Numbered from the stretch's first letter, positions 1-8,429 are shown. The stretch: DNA of 64,000 nucleotides from CAUPWF01 sp964367905 (GCA_964367905.1 CAYIZP010000003.1:1-64000), one strand, 5' to 3'. Translations and numbers: made by a program. The notes: a model not told the origin generated them from the letters alone.

Positions 1-37
1 TTCTTTTTAATGTTTTCATAAATTCTTTTTTAGTCAT
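1..37 (-). CDS. Start of a gene downstream of padR (DUF1700/HAAS-like, partial)
   Basis: Only the first 12 codons lie in the window. The reverse strand reads MTKKEFMKTLKR from an ATG at 37-35, preceded by a GGGGAGG ribosome-binding site inside the 3' end of the padR gene, 7 bases upstream. A PadR gene followed immediately by a small membrane protein beginning MTKxEF is the usual arrangement for DUF1700 (HAAS domain) proteins. The family call is inference from this context and the first residues only. Confidence 0.4.
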   Translation of the reverse strand, partial: MTKKEFMKTLKR

Positions 38-43
38 AATACG

Positions 44-394
44 TTATTTATCCTCCCCTAATGTGTTTGCTGGCTTATCTGCGAGTGAGATATCACTTGC
101 GATAAAGTCATATACCTTCATTACTTCCTGCCATTCTTGGATGAAAATATCTGTTTGTTTCATCCCTTTTTCGGTGATTTTGTAATACTTTCTTAACCGA
201 CTATTATGCTCTACGGTGTAGACGGTTAAGAATTCATTCGCTTCTAGCCGTTTTAATATGGGATACAGAGTTGACTCTGATATCGTGATATATTGGGAGA
301 TATCCTTGATTAGCTGATATCCGTAGGAGTCTCCCTTTGCAAGTAGCTTTAAGACACAAGCTTCCAGCAATCCGCGTTTCATCTGACTATCCAA
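44..394 (-). CDS. PadR-family transcriptional regulator
   Basis: A 116-residue winged-helix DNA-binding protein of the PadR family. The N-terminus MDSQMKRGLLEACVLKLL and the segment SESTLYPILKRLEANEFL (recognition helix and wing) are typical of the short PadR class. The start is probably TTG at 394, which is 7 bases after an AGGAGG site; the first ATG (382) is too far from it. It is the first gene of a minus-strand unit with the partial gene at 1-37. Its promoter contains an inverted repeat between -35 and -10, so autoregulation is likely. The usual role is to repress a neighbouring membrane-protein or efflux gene in response to a ligand; the ligand is unknown. Confidence 0.88.
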   Translation of the reverse strand: MDSQMKRGLLEACVLKLLAKGDSYGYQLIKDISQYITISESTLYPILKRLEANEFLTVYTVEHNSRLRKYYKITEKGMKQTDIFIQEWQEVMKVYDFIASDISLADKPANTLGEDK

Positions 395-427
395 TTGACT
401 TCCTCCTTATAGTTTGAATTTAGTAAT

Positions 428-456
428 ACTATACGACACGGGGTATAATGTGTCAA
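428..456 (-). promoter_or_regulatory. Promoter and probable operator of the padR unit
   Basis: On the reverse strand a perfect TTGACA (456-451) is separated by 17 bases from TATAGT (433-428). The spacer contains the dyad GACAC/GTGTC, and ATAC/GTAT sit further out symmetrically, which resembles a PadR operator. Confidence 0.7.
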
Positions 457-543
457 GGGGTATTTTTAAAATACAAAACGTATTGTATGATAAAAGACAA
501 GATGAAGAGGCAATAAAAATAATATACAAGGGAGATGGTCGAG

Positions 544-1923
544 ATGGAGAAACAATTTGATACAATTGTAATTGGAGCGGGAAGTGGAGGTTTGATTGCT
601 GCTAAGAATTCTACACGATTAGGAAAGAAGACGCTCTTGATTGAGGGGGCGAAGATGGGAGGCGATTGCCTCAATTATGGATGTGTGCCATCCAAGGCGT
701 TGCTCAAGGCAGCGCATCTAGCGAATGAGATGAAATATGCAGGGGAGTTTGGAATATCCGCAGAATATAAGGTGGATTTTGAAAAAGTGATGCAGCGGGT
801 TGCGGATGTGATTGAGGAGATTGCACCAAATGATTCGGTAGAACGTTATGAAGGGTTGGGTGTCAATGTTATAAAGGGGTATGGGAAGTTGGTTTCAGGA
901 CATGAGGTGTCCGTGAATGGAGAAATCTATCGTGCAACCAATATCGTCATTGCAACAGGTTCTAGTGCGTTTATCCCGCCGATAAACGGGTTGGACAAAG
1001 TAGAGTATTTAACTAATGAAAGTGTATTTGAACTGAGAGAAAAGCCAAATAAAATGGTAATATTGGGAGCAGGAGTCATTGGACTAGAATTAGGGCAATC
1101 CTTTGCGCAATTAGGTGTAGATGTATCGGTTATCGATCGGTTGCCTAGAATATTTCCAATGGAAGATGTGGAAGTAAGTGATATGATGGAAAAACAACTG
1201 GGACAGGATATGGAGTTAATTCTAGATGCGAATATTATAGCGGTGTCTCAAGGTGAGGAAACAGTTGTAAGCTATGAGGTGGCAAGTGAAAGAAGAGAAA
1301 TTGCTTGCGATACACTATTGGTTGCTTTGGGGCGTAAGGGAAATACGAAAGGCATGGGCTTGGAAGAGATTGGAGTCAAGACGGATCGTGGCTTCATAGT
1401 GGTAGATGAATACTTACGAACAAGTGTAGAGAATATCTACGCAGTTGGAGATAGTACTGGACGGTATTTATTTACACATGCAGCCAGTTATGAAGCGGAA
1501 TTATTAATAGATAATATATATCGAAATACGAATCAAAAGACAGATTATTCTAAGATGCCTTGGGCAACATTCACAAGTCCAGAGGTGGCGCATGTTGGAC
1601 CGATGTTTTCAGAACTCACTGCAGAGCATGTGTTCTATGAGTTGCCGATTGGGAAGAATGATAAGTCGATTGCAATCAATGATCGAGTAGGAATTGTGAA
1701 GGTGGCATGTTTGAATGATAGAATCGTAGCAGCGACCGTTGTAGGTAAAAATGCGGGAGAACTCATTACCACATTTTCCCTAATGGTGGCGCATGGGATG
1801 AGTGTGTTAGATGTACGTAAAATGATTGTTCAGTATCCAGTGCAGAGTGAATTGGTGAAAAGTATCTCGTCCCCAAGATATAATGAATTGCTAAAGGAGG
1901 AATTAAGTAATGCAAAAGGGTGA
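544..1923 (+). CDS. FAD-dependent pyridine nucleotide-disulfide oxidoreductase (MerA/RclA-like)
   Basis: A class-I flavoprotein disulfide reductase of about 459 residues. The FAD-binding motif is near residue 10 (VIGAGSGG), the redox-active pair is GGDCLNYGCVPSK (Cys42 and Cys47), the NAD(P)-binding motif is ILGAGVIGLELG, and the second FAD motif is IYAVGDS. The C-terminal dimerisation domain lacks the HPT..E active-site histidine of true dihydrolipoamide dehydrogenases (it reads QYPVQSE). It also lacks the C-terminal cysteine pair of mercuric reductase, so it fits the RclA/MerA-like group. ATG at 544 is preferred over ATG at 535 because AAGGGAG ends at 534. It overlaps the next gene by 14 bases and is likely co-expressed with it. 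The electron acceptor is unknown. Confidence 0.82.
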   Translation: MEKQFDTIVIGAGSGGLIAAKNSTRLGKKTLLIEGAKMGGDCLNYGCVPSKALLKAAHLANEMKYAGEFGISAEYKVDFEKVMQRVADVIEEIAPNDSVERYEGLGVNVIKGYGKLVSGHEVSVNGEIYRATNIVIATGSSAFIPPINGLDKVEYLTNESVFELREKPNKMVILGAGVIGLELGQSFAQLGVDVSVIDRLPRIFPMEDVEVSDMMEKQLGQDMELILDANIIAVSQGEETVVSYEVASERREIACDTLLVALGRKGNTKGMGLEEIGVKTDRGFIVVDEYLRTSVENIYAVGDSTGRYLFTHAASYEAELLIDNIYRNTNQKTDYSKMPWATFTSPEVAHVGPMFSELTAEHVFYELPIGKNDKSIAINDRVGIVKVACLNDRIVAATVVGKNAGELITTFSLMVAHGMSVLDVRKMIVQYPVQSELVKSISSPRYNELLKEELSNAKG

Positions 1924-2644
1924 GTATGTAAGCTATGATATAAAAGTGACTGCAACACCGGAGGGATTTTCGGGGTTCTTTCAATCAGAGAGAGAATCCT
2001 ACCATAATGCACAATTAGCAGTTTCGTTTGAATTAGTGAAGGCACTTGATGGTGTGGTTTATATCGATTCTCTGGTCATGAAACACCTTGATGATGCAGT
2101 GGTTGAAAGTATTAAGTGCTATGTTGGGGAACATTATAATACAGATAGTATAGAGGTTGTTACAAGTTCGGAATTCGAAGAATATTTTGTGCAAAATGGA
2201 TTCGTCGTAAGTCTCAAAGGGGATGTGGTGATTCTGAATTATCAATACCGCGAAGATAAAGTGCAGACAGCATTTGGTTATTCAAACGCCCGCCACAATT
2301 GTACGCAGGCGGTTATGTTAAGCTTCAAGGATGAGTTGGGCTTAAGCTATGATCAAGCATCGATGTTAGCGTGTGGATTCGAGAATGGTATGCGCTGTGG
2401 ATCTGTTTGTGGTTCTCTTACAGGATTATTAATGGCATATGGAGGATTGGAAGGATTTAATCGTGTCAAGGACGAGAATAAGGCGGAGTTTCGGGAAAAT
2501 GTCCCAGCGGTATTTGAGAAGTTTAGAGAGATATATGGGGATATTCACTGTGCGCCTCTTGTGGAACAACATGGTTATCCATTATGTCCGTATATTGTTC
2601 GTACATGCGTGAAGTTACTACGGGATGAGCTGAAGCAAAAATAA
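1910..2644 (+). CDS. C_GCAxxG_C_C-family redox protein with an extra N-terminal domain
   Basis: A 244-residue protein. The C-terminal half carries the C_GCAxxG_C_C signature: NCTQAV near residue 126, then CGFENGMRCGSVCGSLTG, then a final cysteine region HGYPLCPYIVRTC. This family is thought to bind a metal or Fe-S centre and to be redox active. The first 120 residues are a separate alpha/beta region that I do not recognise. An AAAGGAGG site lies just before the ATG at 1910, inside the end of the flavoprotein gene, so the two are translationally coupled. The pairing suggests that the upstream reductase passes electrons to this protein; that is inference. Confidence 0.75.
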   Translation: MQKGEYVSYDIKVTATPEGFSGFFQSERESYHNAQLAVSFELVKALDGVVYIDSLVMKHLDDAVVESIKCYVGEHYNTDSIEVVTSSEFEEYFVQNGFVVSLKGDVVILNYQYREDKVQTAFGYSNARHNCTQAVMLSFKDELGLSYDQASMLACGFENGMRCGSVCGSLTGLLMAYGGLEGFNRVKDENKAEFRENVPAVFEKFREIYGDIHCAPLVEQHGYPLCPYIVRTCVKLLRDELKQK

Positions 2645-2662
2645 TGAAACGGTAACAATAAG

Positions 2663-2715
2663 ATAAGAGATGGTCAGATGAGAAAAAAGGTTCTTTCTGA
2701 CATCTCTTATTTTTG
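2663..2715 (+). terminator. Intrinsic terminator after the redox pair
   Basis: ATAAGAGATGGTCAGA pairs with TCTGACATCTCTTAT (one bulged G), about 15 bp, followed by TTTTT. The rest of 2645-2973 is AT-rich and holds this terminator and the promoter/operator region of the next operon. Confidence 0.85.
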
Positions 2716-2852
2716 TACACTTGTTTATAAGATGAAAGCGGAAAAATGGTGAAAAATTTTAATTGTTTATATGGTTTTAAAAACTTCTTATCAGTTTTGA
2801 CCGATAAAATAAACTAAAATAAAAAAATATATACAAAAAGCACAAAAAGGTA

Positions 2853-2881
2853 TTGACTTTATAATTTAATACATGTATTAT
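2853..2881 (+). promoter_or_regulatory. Probable promoter of the 15-gene sugar operon
   Basis: TTGACT (2853-2858), a 17-base spacer, TATTAT (2876-2881). A perfect 14-bp palindrome covers the -10 box, as expected for a repressed promoter. Confidence 0.6.
2867..2880. promoter_or_regulatory. Palindromic operator candidate 1 (GntR?)
   Basis: TAATACATGTATTA is a perfect palindrome overlapping the -10 box of the operon promoter. HutC-type GntR regulators commonly bind such short AT-rich palindromes, and a HutC-type regulator is encoded as gene 4 of this operon. The link is inference. Confidence 0.45.
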
Positions 2882-2918
2882 TTATTTAAAGACAGGTACT
2901 GATTGACGAAATAAAAAC

Positions 2919-2936
2919 GTATTATATTTATAATAC
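2919..2936. promoter_or_regulatory. Palindromic operator candidate 2
   Basis: GTATTAT and ATAATAC form a perfect dyad around ATTT, 38 bases before dhaK. It shares the TAATACATG string with the upstream palindrome, suggesting two sites for the same regulator. Confidence 0.4.
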
Positions 2937-2973
2937 ATGACTTTCTTGCTGAGAGAATGAATAGGAGTGGCGT

Positions 2974-3966
2974 ATGAAGAAAATAATCGATGATAAGAAA
3001 ACTATTGTAGAGGATATGCTCCAAGGATATGTGAGAGCATTTGATGGACGAGTAAAGCTCGTAGGGAAAAATATTTTGCTAAGGAAAGAACCTAAGGGGG
3101 TTGAAAAAGTAGCTGTGATAATCGGAAATGGATCAGGACACGAACCAGCAATGATTGACTTGGTAGGAAAAGGGTTGTTTGATGCCAATGTATGCGGAAG
3201 AGTATTCACTGCACCTTCTCCGCTAGAGATGCTAGAGGGAATGAAAGCATTGTATGAAGATGGAACAAAAGAGATATTGATTCTAGTATCTAGCCATCAA
3301 GGAGATATCCTGAATGCAAAGATGGCATTGATGCTTGCAGAGGCAGAAGGATTTAAGGCGGAGATGATTGTGCTATGGGATGATATCTCAAGTGCACCGA
3401 AGGAAACACCAGAGGAACGCAGAGGAAGTGCAGGACTATTCTTCCCGTTCAAGGTGGTTTGTGCTGCGGCAGAAGATGGATATTCGATGGAAGAACTTTT
3501 GAAATTAGCCGTGAAGGTGAGAGATAATACACGTAGTTTAAGTGCAGCGATAGACAGTGGAACGCATCCTGAGACGGGATTGAAGACCTTTGATTTGCCA
3601 GAAGATGAGATTGAGGTTGGAATGGGTGTGCATGGAGAAGCTGGTAGAGGTAGAATGAAGCATACCACTGCACACGAGCTAACAAAGTATATGATGGAGC
3701 AATTGGTAGCGGACATGCCTTATGTGGAAGGGGATGAGGTTGCGGTGCTGCTGAATAATTCTGGTTCTATGACAAGAATGGAGTTGATGATTATCTACAA
3801 AAATATCTCAGAGTATCTGGAGTATAGAGGGATTAAGGTTGTAAGAAACTTTGTGGGAACTTATGTGACGACCCAGGAGATGGCAGGGTTTAATATTGCA
3901 TTATGTAAAGTAGATGATGAAATTGTAAAATATTACGATTATGAGGCGGATAGCCCATTGTTCTAG
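2974..3966 (+). CDS. dhaK: Dihydroxyacetone kinase-type subunit DhaK
   Basis: The substrate-binding half of a split dihydroxyacetone-type kinase, 330 residues (the usual DhaK is about 330-356). GNGSGHEP (His56) and GVHGEAG (His220) match the two histidines that bind the carbonyl substrate in DhaK; His220 is the one that forms the hemiaminal bond. It works with DhaL, encoded five genes downstream. No DhaM phosphotransferase is present in the operon. Because the operon also encodes a sugar isomerase, an epimerase and an aldolase, the real substrate may be a longer ketose, as known for L- and D-erythrulose kinases of this family, rather than dihydroxyacetone. ATG at 2974 follows AGGAG. First gene of the operon. 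Confidence 0.88.
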   Translation: MKKIIDDKKTIVEDMLQGYVRAFDGRVKLVGKNILLRKEPKGVEKVAVIIGNGSGHEPAMIDLVGKGLFDANVCGRVFTAPSPLEMLEGMKALYEDGTKEILILVSSHQGDILNAKMALMLAEAEGFKAEMIVLWDDISSAPKETPEERRGSAGLFFPFKVVCAAAEDGYSMEELLKLAVKVRDNTRSLSAAIDSGTHPETGLKTFDLPEDEIEVGMGVHGEAGRGRMKHTTAHELTKYMMEQLVADMPYVEGDEVAVLLNNSGSMTRMELMIIYKNISEYLEYRGIKVVRNFVGTYVTTQEMAGFNIALCKVDDEIVKYYDYEADSPLF

Positions 3967-3990
3967 TGTGATAGGAAAAGGAAAGGATGG

Positions 3991-5388
3991 ATGACTATGT
4001 TAACGATTGGCTTGATGATTACACACAGCCCAAACTTCAATGCGTTGGAGTACAATATACCCAGTCAATATACGGATCAGTTGCAAGAATACTTATGTGA
4101 GAAAGAATGTAGGCTACTTGTGAGAGATATCGTGATGGATGCAGAGCAAGCGAAGGCAGAGCGAGCATACTTCGAAGAGCAAGATGTGGATTATGTGTTG
4201 ATGTTGATATCGGATTTTAGTGGAGGAGATGCGTTTCTTGTATTCGATGGCTATTCCAAGCCAATGGGAGTATGGGCACCGACAGAACCAACGACAAGTG
4301 GAGACATACAGTTGAATTCAACCGTATCGCTGAATTTGTTTTTGAGTATGGCGCAGCGTACATATAAGAATACCACAGAGGTGAAGTGGTTCTATGGCTC
4401 TGTTGCGAATCCACTATTTAAAAACAGAATGGATGTGACAATAGGTGCTTTGAAGGCATTGAAGTCTTTACAGACGATGAAGGTAGGATTCTTAGGACAA
4501 GTTGCACCATCTTTCTATAATCTTGAGACAGAACTGTTACTGGAGTGTAAGTATGGTTTAGAGACGGTAGACCTTTCCTTTGAGGAGTTTGTTCGAGAAG
4601 TTGAGAAGGTTACAGTGGACGAAGCTGAGCTCGCGAAGAAAGAGATTGTGGCAACAGCTAAGGATGTATCGAGTCTGCCTGAAAAATCATTGTTAACTGG
4701 AGCAAAATGCTATGTGGCACTAAGCAAGATGATGGAGCGGTATGAGATAGATACATTGTCGGCAGTATGTTGGCCAGAAATGCAAGATCAATACCAGATT
4801 GTTCCATGCGTATTATTTAGTATGTTGGGAGATAAGTTAGGAATTCCGGCTGCGTGTGAGGGTGATCGAGGTGCTGCTCTGACAATGAAATTAATACAGG
4901 CTGCTTCTGGTGAAGTTCCAACGTTTATGGATTTGGCGGGAGTAAGCCTAGAAGATAATAATTTGTTGTTGTGGCATTGTGGAATTGGAACACAATCCTT
5001 GTGTGATGAAGATACGAGTATTATTCCGCATCCAATGCTAGATCGCAAGAATCCAGAGCGTGAGTTGATGGGATTAACATACGATTACAAGTTTAAAGAA
5101 CAAGAAGTTACGGTACTTCGCTATAGCAATAATCAGGAATTAATTTGTTTTAGTGCTCAGGTGAAAAATGAGCATGAAGGATATTCAGGGACAAGAGGAT
5201 ATATTACGGATTTTAAACAGGGTAGAAAAGAATTTGATGCAATTGATGTGATGGATACATTGATGAAAAATGGAATTGAACATCATCTGATTGTTTGCAG
5301 AGGAAATCATGTAGCTGCAATGCAAGAATTCTGCAAGTTGGCTAAAATCCCGTTTATTAATATGGAAACTTATAGTGACGTGTTATAA
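3991..5388 (+). CDS. L-fucose/L-arabinose isomerase-family sugar isomerase
   Basis: A 465-residue protein with the FucI/AraA fold. Visible family signatures are the substrate-side segment CWPEMQDQY, AACEGDRGAA with the acidic residues expected to bind Mn, LLWHCGIG, and a C-terminal histidine region CRGNHVAAM. It should interconvert an aldose and a ketose in the cytoplasm. It is distant from canonical FucI (about 590 residues) and belongs to the shorter uncharacterised branch. The start may be ATG 3991 or ATG 3997; GGAAAGG upstream serves either. Position between dhaK and an aldolase suggests the order isomerise, phosphorylate, cleave. The sugar cannot be told from sequence. Confidence 0.75.
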   Translation: MTMLTIGLMITHSPNFNALEYNIPSQYTDQLQEYLCEKECRLLVRDIVMDAEQAKAERAYFEEQDVDYVLMLISDFSGGDAFLVFDGYSKPMGVWAPTEPTTSGDIQLNSTVSLNLFLSMAQRTYKNTTEVKWFYGSVANPLFKNRMDVTIGALKALKSLQTMKVGFLGQVAPSFYNLETELLLECKYGLETVDLSFEEFVREVEKVTVDEAELAKKEIVATAKDVSSLPEKSLLTGAKCYVALSKMMERYEIDTLSAVCWPEMQDQYQIVPCVLFSMLGDKLGIPAACEGDRGAALTMKLIQAASGEVPTFMDLAGVSLEDNNLLLWHCGIGTQSLCDEDTSIIPHPMLDRKNPERELMGLTYDYKFKEQEVTVLRYSNNQELICFSAQVKNEHEGYSGTRGYITDFKQGRKEFDAIDVMDTLMKNGIEHHLIVCRGNHVAAMQEFCKLAKIPFINMETYSDVL

Positions 5389-5403
5389 GAAAGAGGTGGG
5401 AAG

Positions 5404-6243
5404 ATGAACAAGTATTTAGAGGAATTGACACAGGATGGATTATTTCATATTTTTGCAATTGACCATCGAGCAGAATTCTCAGACATCTTAGATGAGAAGT
5501 TAGGGTATAAGGCTTCTGCTAAAGAGATTGTAGAGGAGAAGAATCGCTTGATGTCTGCAGTGAAGGATTATGCGAGTGGATATTTGATTGATCCAGTCTA
5601 TAGTGTGGGTGAAGATGGATTGCAATTTGATCTACAAGGGAAGAACTTCATGATGGGAATGGAGAATAATAATTATAACGATAATCCGCTAGAAGGAGAT
5701 TATGTATATTCAGGAATTAATCCTAAGAAAATCAAAGAACTTGGTGGGAAATTAGTGAAACTATTTGTTTACTATAATCCGGAGATGGGATTTGTGGATA
5801 AACTGGATGGTATTGTAGAAGATATTATCAAGGACTGTAAAGAGGCAGGGATTCCGTTTTGTATCGAGCCGATTATGTATTCAACAGAGATGATGGATTC
5901 TAGAGCAAAAGTGGAGATGATGGTGAAGTCATTAGGGCGTTTATCTAAATTCGATATCGATGTATATAAATTGGAATTTCCAGGAGGAATTGATTTATCG
6001 GAAGAGGAAAATATCGAGAATTGCCATAAGGTTTCGGCCATGCTAGATGTCCCATGGATTATATTGAGTTCTGGAGGGGATTATGATTTCTTTATCAAAC
6101 AGATTCAGTATTCGGTACAAGGAGGCGCCAGCGGATATGCAGTTGGAAGAAGCGTATGGAAGAATTATGTAGGGCAAGAAGATGTGTCTGACATGACAGA
6201 TATGTTTGAAGCGATTGTAAAGGCCGCAAAACAAGCAAAATGA
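5404..6243 (+). CDS. Class I aldolase of the LacD/YihT type
   Basis: A 279-residue TIM-barrel aldolase related to tagatose-1,6-bisphosphate aldolase (LacD) and sulfofructose-1-phosphate aldolase (YihT, about 290 residues). Motifs are AIDHRAEF near residue 18, LVKLFVYYNP (Lys118), CIEPI (Glu155) and VYKLEFPGG, whose Lys189 is in the position of the Schiff-base lysine. It should cleave a phosphorylated ketose to dihydroxyacetone phosphate and an aldehyde. The stop overlaps the start of the GntR gene by 4 bases. Members of this family also act as sulfofructose transaldolases, but no other sulfoglycolysis gene is recognisable here. Confidence 0.78.
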   Translation: MNKYLEELTQDGLFHIFAIDHRAEFSDILDEKLGYKASAKEIVEEKNRLMSAVKDYASGYLIDPVYSVGEDGLQFDLQGKNFMMGMENNNYNDNPLEGDYVYSGINPKKIKELGGKLVKLFVYYNPEMGFVDKLDGIVEDIIKDCKEAGIPFCIEPIMYSTEMMDSRAKVEMMVKSLGRLSKFDIDVYKLEFPGGIDLSEEENIENCHKVSAMLDVPWIILSSGGDYDFFIKQIQYSVQGGASGYAVGRSVWKNYVGQEDVSDMTDMFEAIVKAAKQAK

Positions 6244-6962
6244 GAGAAACACACGTAAATGCAAAGTATAAAGAAATTGCAGCAGATTTAACGAAGCAGA
6301 TTAATCATAAGCAATTAGAAAAAGGCGGGCAACTTCCAAGCGAAGCGAGCATGCAATTGCAATATAAGGCGAGTAGAGTAACGGTTCGAAAGGCATTGAA
6401 ATTGTTGCATGAGAGAGGGTTGCTAAGAACCATTCCGGGTAAGGGAACATTTGTAAGTGATATCGATACGCAGGACTGGACGTGGATGCTGAGTTTTAGC
6501 AAACAAATTACAGAGGCAGGCTATCGACCAACATCGAATATTCTTGATTTTAAGACGATGAAGCCAGGAAAAGAAGTGCGGGAAATGTTGAAACTAGATA
6601 AGGGGCAAGAAGTTTATGTTATAAAGAGGCTCCGTTGTATTGAGAATTTTCCTACATGGATAACTTATTCCTATCTTCCCGTAAGTATAGCACCTGGTTT
6701 GAGCCCATATTACTTCTCGGTTGCTGGAGTTACTCAATCACTTTATCGAGTTCTAGAGCTAAATTATCATCTGGAATTTGGACAAGGCGTCATTATCGGA
6801 GACCGAATGGTAGATAATTCGGAAAAATACAGTGATCTAGGTATGGCGGAAAATAATATTCACAGCGAGTTACAAGAGAAGAAGTTTGTTGCTTATGATA
6901 AGGGGGAAAACCCTCTGGTTTATGAAATAGTAGTAATGCGTAAAAATTTAGAAAGTTGGTAA
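6240..6962 (+). CDS. GntR/HutC-family transcriptional regulator
   Basis: A 240-residue regulator with an N-terminal winged helix (residues 5-70, with LPSEASMQLQYKASRVTVRKAL as helix-turn-helix region, and GKGTFVSD at the wing end) and a C-terminal UTRA effector domain. It starts inside the stop codon of the aldolase gene (ATGA overlap). It is the only regulator in the operon, so it probably represses the operon promoter through the palindromes at 2867 and 2919, with a sugar phosphate as inducer. The effector is unknown. Confidence 0.9.
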   Translation: MRETHVNAKYKEIAADLTKQINHKQLEKGGQLPSEASMQLQYKASRVTVRKALKLLHERGLLRTIPGKGTFVSDIDTQDWTWMLSFSKQITEAGYRPTSNILDFKTMKPGKEVREMLKLDKGQEVYVIKRLRCIENFPTWITYSYLPVSIAPGLSPYYFSVAGVTQSLYRVLELNYHLEFGQGVIIGDRMVDNSEKYSDLGMAENNIHSELQEKKFVAYDKGENPLVYEIVVMRKNLESW

Positions 6963-6967
6963 AAACA

Positions 6968-7822
6968 ATGAAACTAGGATTACATATGTCGATGCTCTGT
7001 AGGACATGGACAGATGACATCGGTCAGTATTTTGAACAACTGAAGGAATATGGATTTGAAGTCTTAGAGATTTCGCTCTATGGAAATAGCCTAGAGAAAC
7101 TTCAAGCAATCTTTGATAGAGCGAATGAACTAGGGTTTGATATTGTATGTGGTACAGGGGTATCACCTGATACGGATCCATCTAGTAGTGATGAGTCGAT
7201 TCGAGAGGCAGCAATTCAATACTTAAAGACTTGTATTGATACGGCGAGTGCAGGACATGCCAAGATGATTAACGGAGTGCTAGCATCACCGTGGCAAGCA
7301 TTTTCGAAAGAAGATTTGGAGATTCGCTGGAGAAATAGTGCCAAGACACTTCAAGTAGTCGCTGCATATGCGAAGGAGAAGGGAATTCAGTTAAATCTTG
7401 AAGTGATCAATCGTTTTGAATCGGATTTTATGAATACTCTTGCACAAGGGAAACAGTTCTTGGAACTTGTGAATTGTGATAATGTGAAATTACTTGTAGA
7501 TACATTCCATATGAATATTGAAGAATCAAATATGTTAGATGCAATTCGGGAGAATATTGAAGTAATTGGTTGTATTCATATCTGTGAGAATCACAGAGGT
7601 GTGCCAGGAACGGGACATATTGATTTTGCTGGGTTGGTAAAATTACTCAAAGAGTTAAATTACCAAGGTAATTTAGATATGGAGACATTTGTAGAGTCTG
7701 GTACGGAAGTTGGAGATGCATTGTTTATCTGGCGAGAAACAAGAATGGAAAAAACACCGATTGATGAAGCAATCAAGGGGATAAAATACATGAAGAAGAT
7801 TATGGAGGGAAACCATGAATAA
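6968..7822 (+). CDS. Sugar (phosphate) isomerase/epimerase, xylose-isomerase-like TIM barrel
   Basis: A 284-residue protein of the D-tagatose 3-epimerase/AP-endonuclease-2 superfamily. The metal ligands expected for D-tagatose 3-epimerase are present at near-identical positions: Glu145 (LEVINRFES), Asp178 (VDTFHMN), His204 (CIHICENHRG) and Glu239 (DMETFVESG). It should epimerise a ketose, or ketose phosphate, at C3. EryC of erythritol catabolism, an erythrulose-1-phosphate epimerase, belongs to the same superfamily, which fits the DhaK/DhaL context. I chose ATG 6968 because the upstream in-frame TTG at 6956 has no better ribosome-binding site. It overlaps dhaL by 8 bases. Confidence 0.78.
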   Translation: MKLGLHMSMLCRTWTDDIGQYFEQLKEYGFEVLEISLYGNSLEKLQAIFDRANELGFDIVCGTGVSPDTDPSSSDESIREAAIQYLKTCIDTASAGHAKMINGVLASPWQAFSKEDLEIRWRNSAKTLQVVAAYAKEKGIQLNLEVINRFESDFMNTLAQGKQFLELVNCDNVKLLVDTFHMNIEESNMLDAIRENIEVIGCIHICENHRGVPGTGHIDFAGLVKLLKELNYQGNLDMETFVESGTEVGDALFIWRETRMEKTPIDEAIKGIKYMKKIMEGNHE

Positions 7823-8429
7823 GTTTATAGAGTTTTCAAAAAAATTAAGTGAGGTATTTGAAGAAAATGCGATTTACTTATGTGATTTAGACCGCAGTGC
7901 AGGAGATGGAGATCATGGATTAACCATTTCGAGAGGCTTTACAGAGGCGTATGCGAAGACGAGTGAGTTGCCAGAGGATACATCGCTAGCAGAAGTGGCG
8001 AAGACGATTGGGTATGCAATGCTAAATTCTATGGGGGGTGCATCAGGACCGATTTTCAGTACATTCTTCATTCAAACAGCGATTATCTTGAAAGATCAAG
8101 ATGAATTAGATGTTTCTGGATTTAAGAAGGTGATTGATGGAACCATTCAAGGGATTGGTGATCTGGCAGGAACGAAGAGAAATGAGAAGACAATGCTAGA
8201 TGCACTTTACGGAGTAAAGGATGAAATGGATCGCTATCATGGTAATGATTTGAATGAGGCGTTGGGATTGGCAGTAGCAGGTGCAAAGAAGGGTGCAGAA
8301 GCAACGATAGATATGATTGCAACGAAGGGGCGCGCGAAATTCTTGCAAGAAAAAAGTAAAGGGTTTATGGATGCTGGATGCTGGTCTGTAGTGTTGATAT
8401 TCGAACAATTACAAACAACATATCTATAA
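7815..8429 (+). CDS. dhaL: Dihydroxyacetone kinase-type subunit DhaL
   Basis: The nucleotide-binding subunit of a split DhaK/DhaL kinase, 204 residues. The metal/nucleotide site is seen as LDRSAGDGDHG (Asp26, Asp31, Asp33), with the helix motif MGGASGP around residue 75. In PTS-dependent systems DhaL holds ADP that DhaM re-phosphorylates; in ATP-dependent ones it exchanges ATP. No DhaM is encoded here, so this pair may use ATP directly or a DhaM encoded elsewhere. The TIM-barrel gene overlaps its start. Confidence 0.88.
   Translation: MNKFIEFSKKLSEVFEENAIYLCDLDRSAGDGDHGLTISRGFTEAYAKTSELPEDTSLAEVAKTIGYAMLNSMGGASGPIFSTFFIQTAIILKDQDELDVSGFKKVIDGTIQGIGDLAGTKRNEKTMLDALYGVKDEMDRYHGNDLNEALGLAVAGAKKGAEATIDMIATKGRAKFLQEKSKGFMDAGCWSVVLIFEQLQTTYL

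Noticed and set aside
2735..2750. Catabolite-responsive element (TGAAAGCGG...) before the sugar operon
   Set aside because: Only the left half fits the cre consensus, and it lies more than 100 bases upstream of the -35 box.
3991..6243. Sulfoquinovose (sulfo-transaldolase or sulfo-EMP) cluster, because FucI-like isomerase and LacD/YihT-like aldolase are adjacent
   Set aside because: No sulfoquinovosidase, sulfolactaldehyde reductase or dehydrogenase, or sulfonate exporter is recognisable; the DhaK/DhaL, GlpA and PTS genes do not belong to that pathway.
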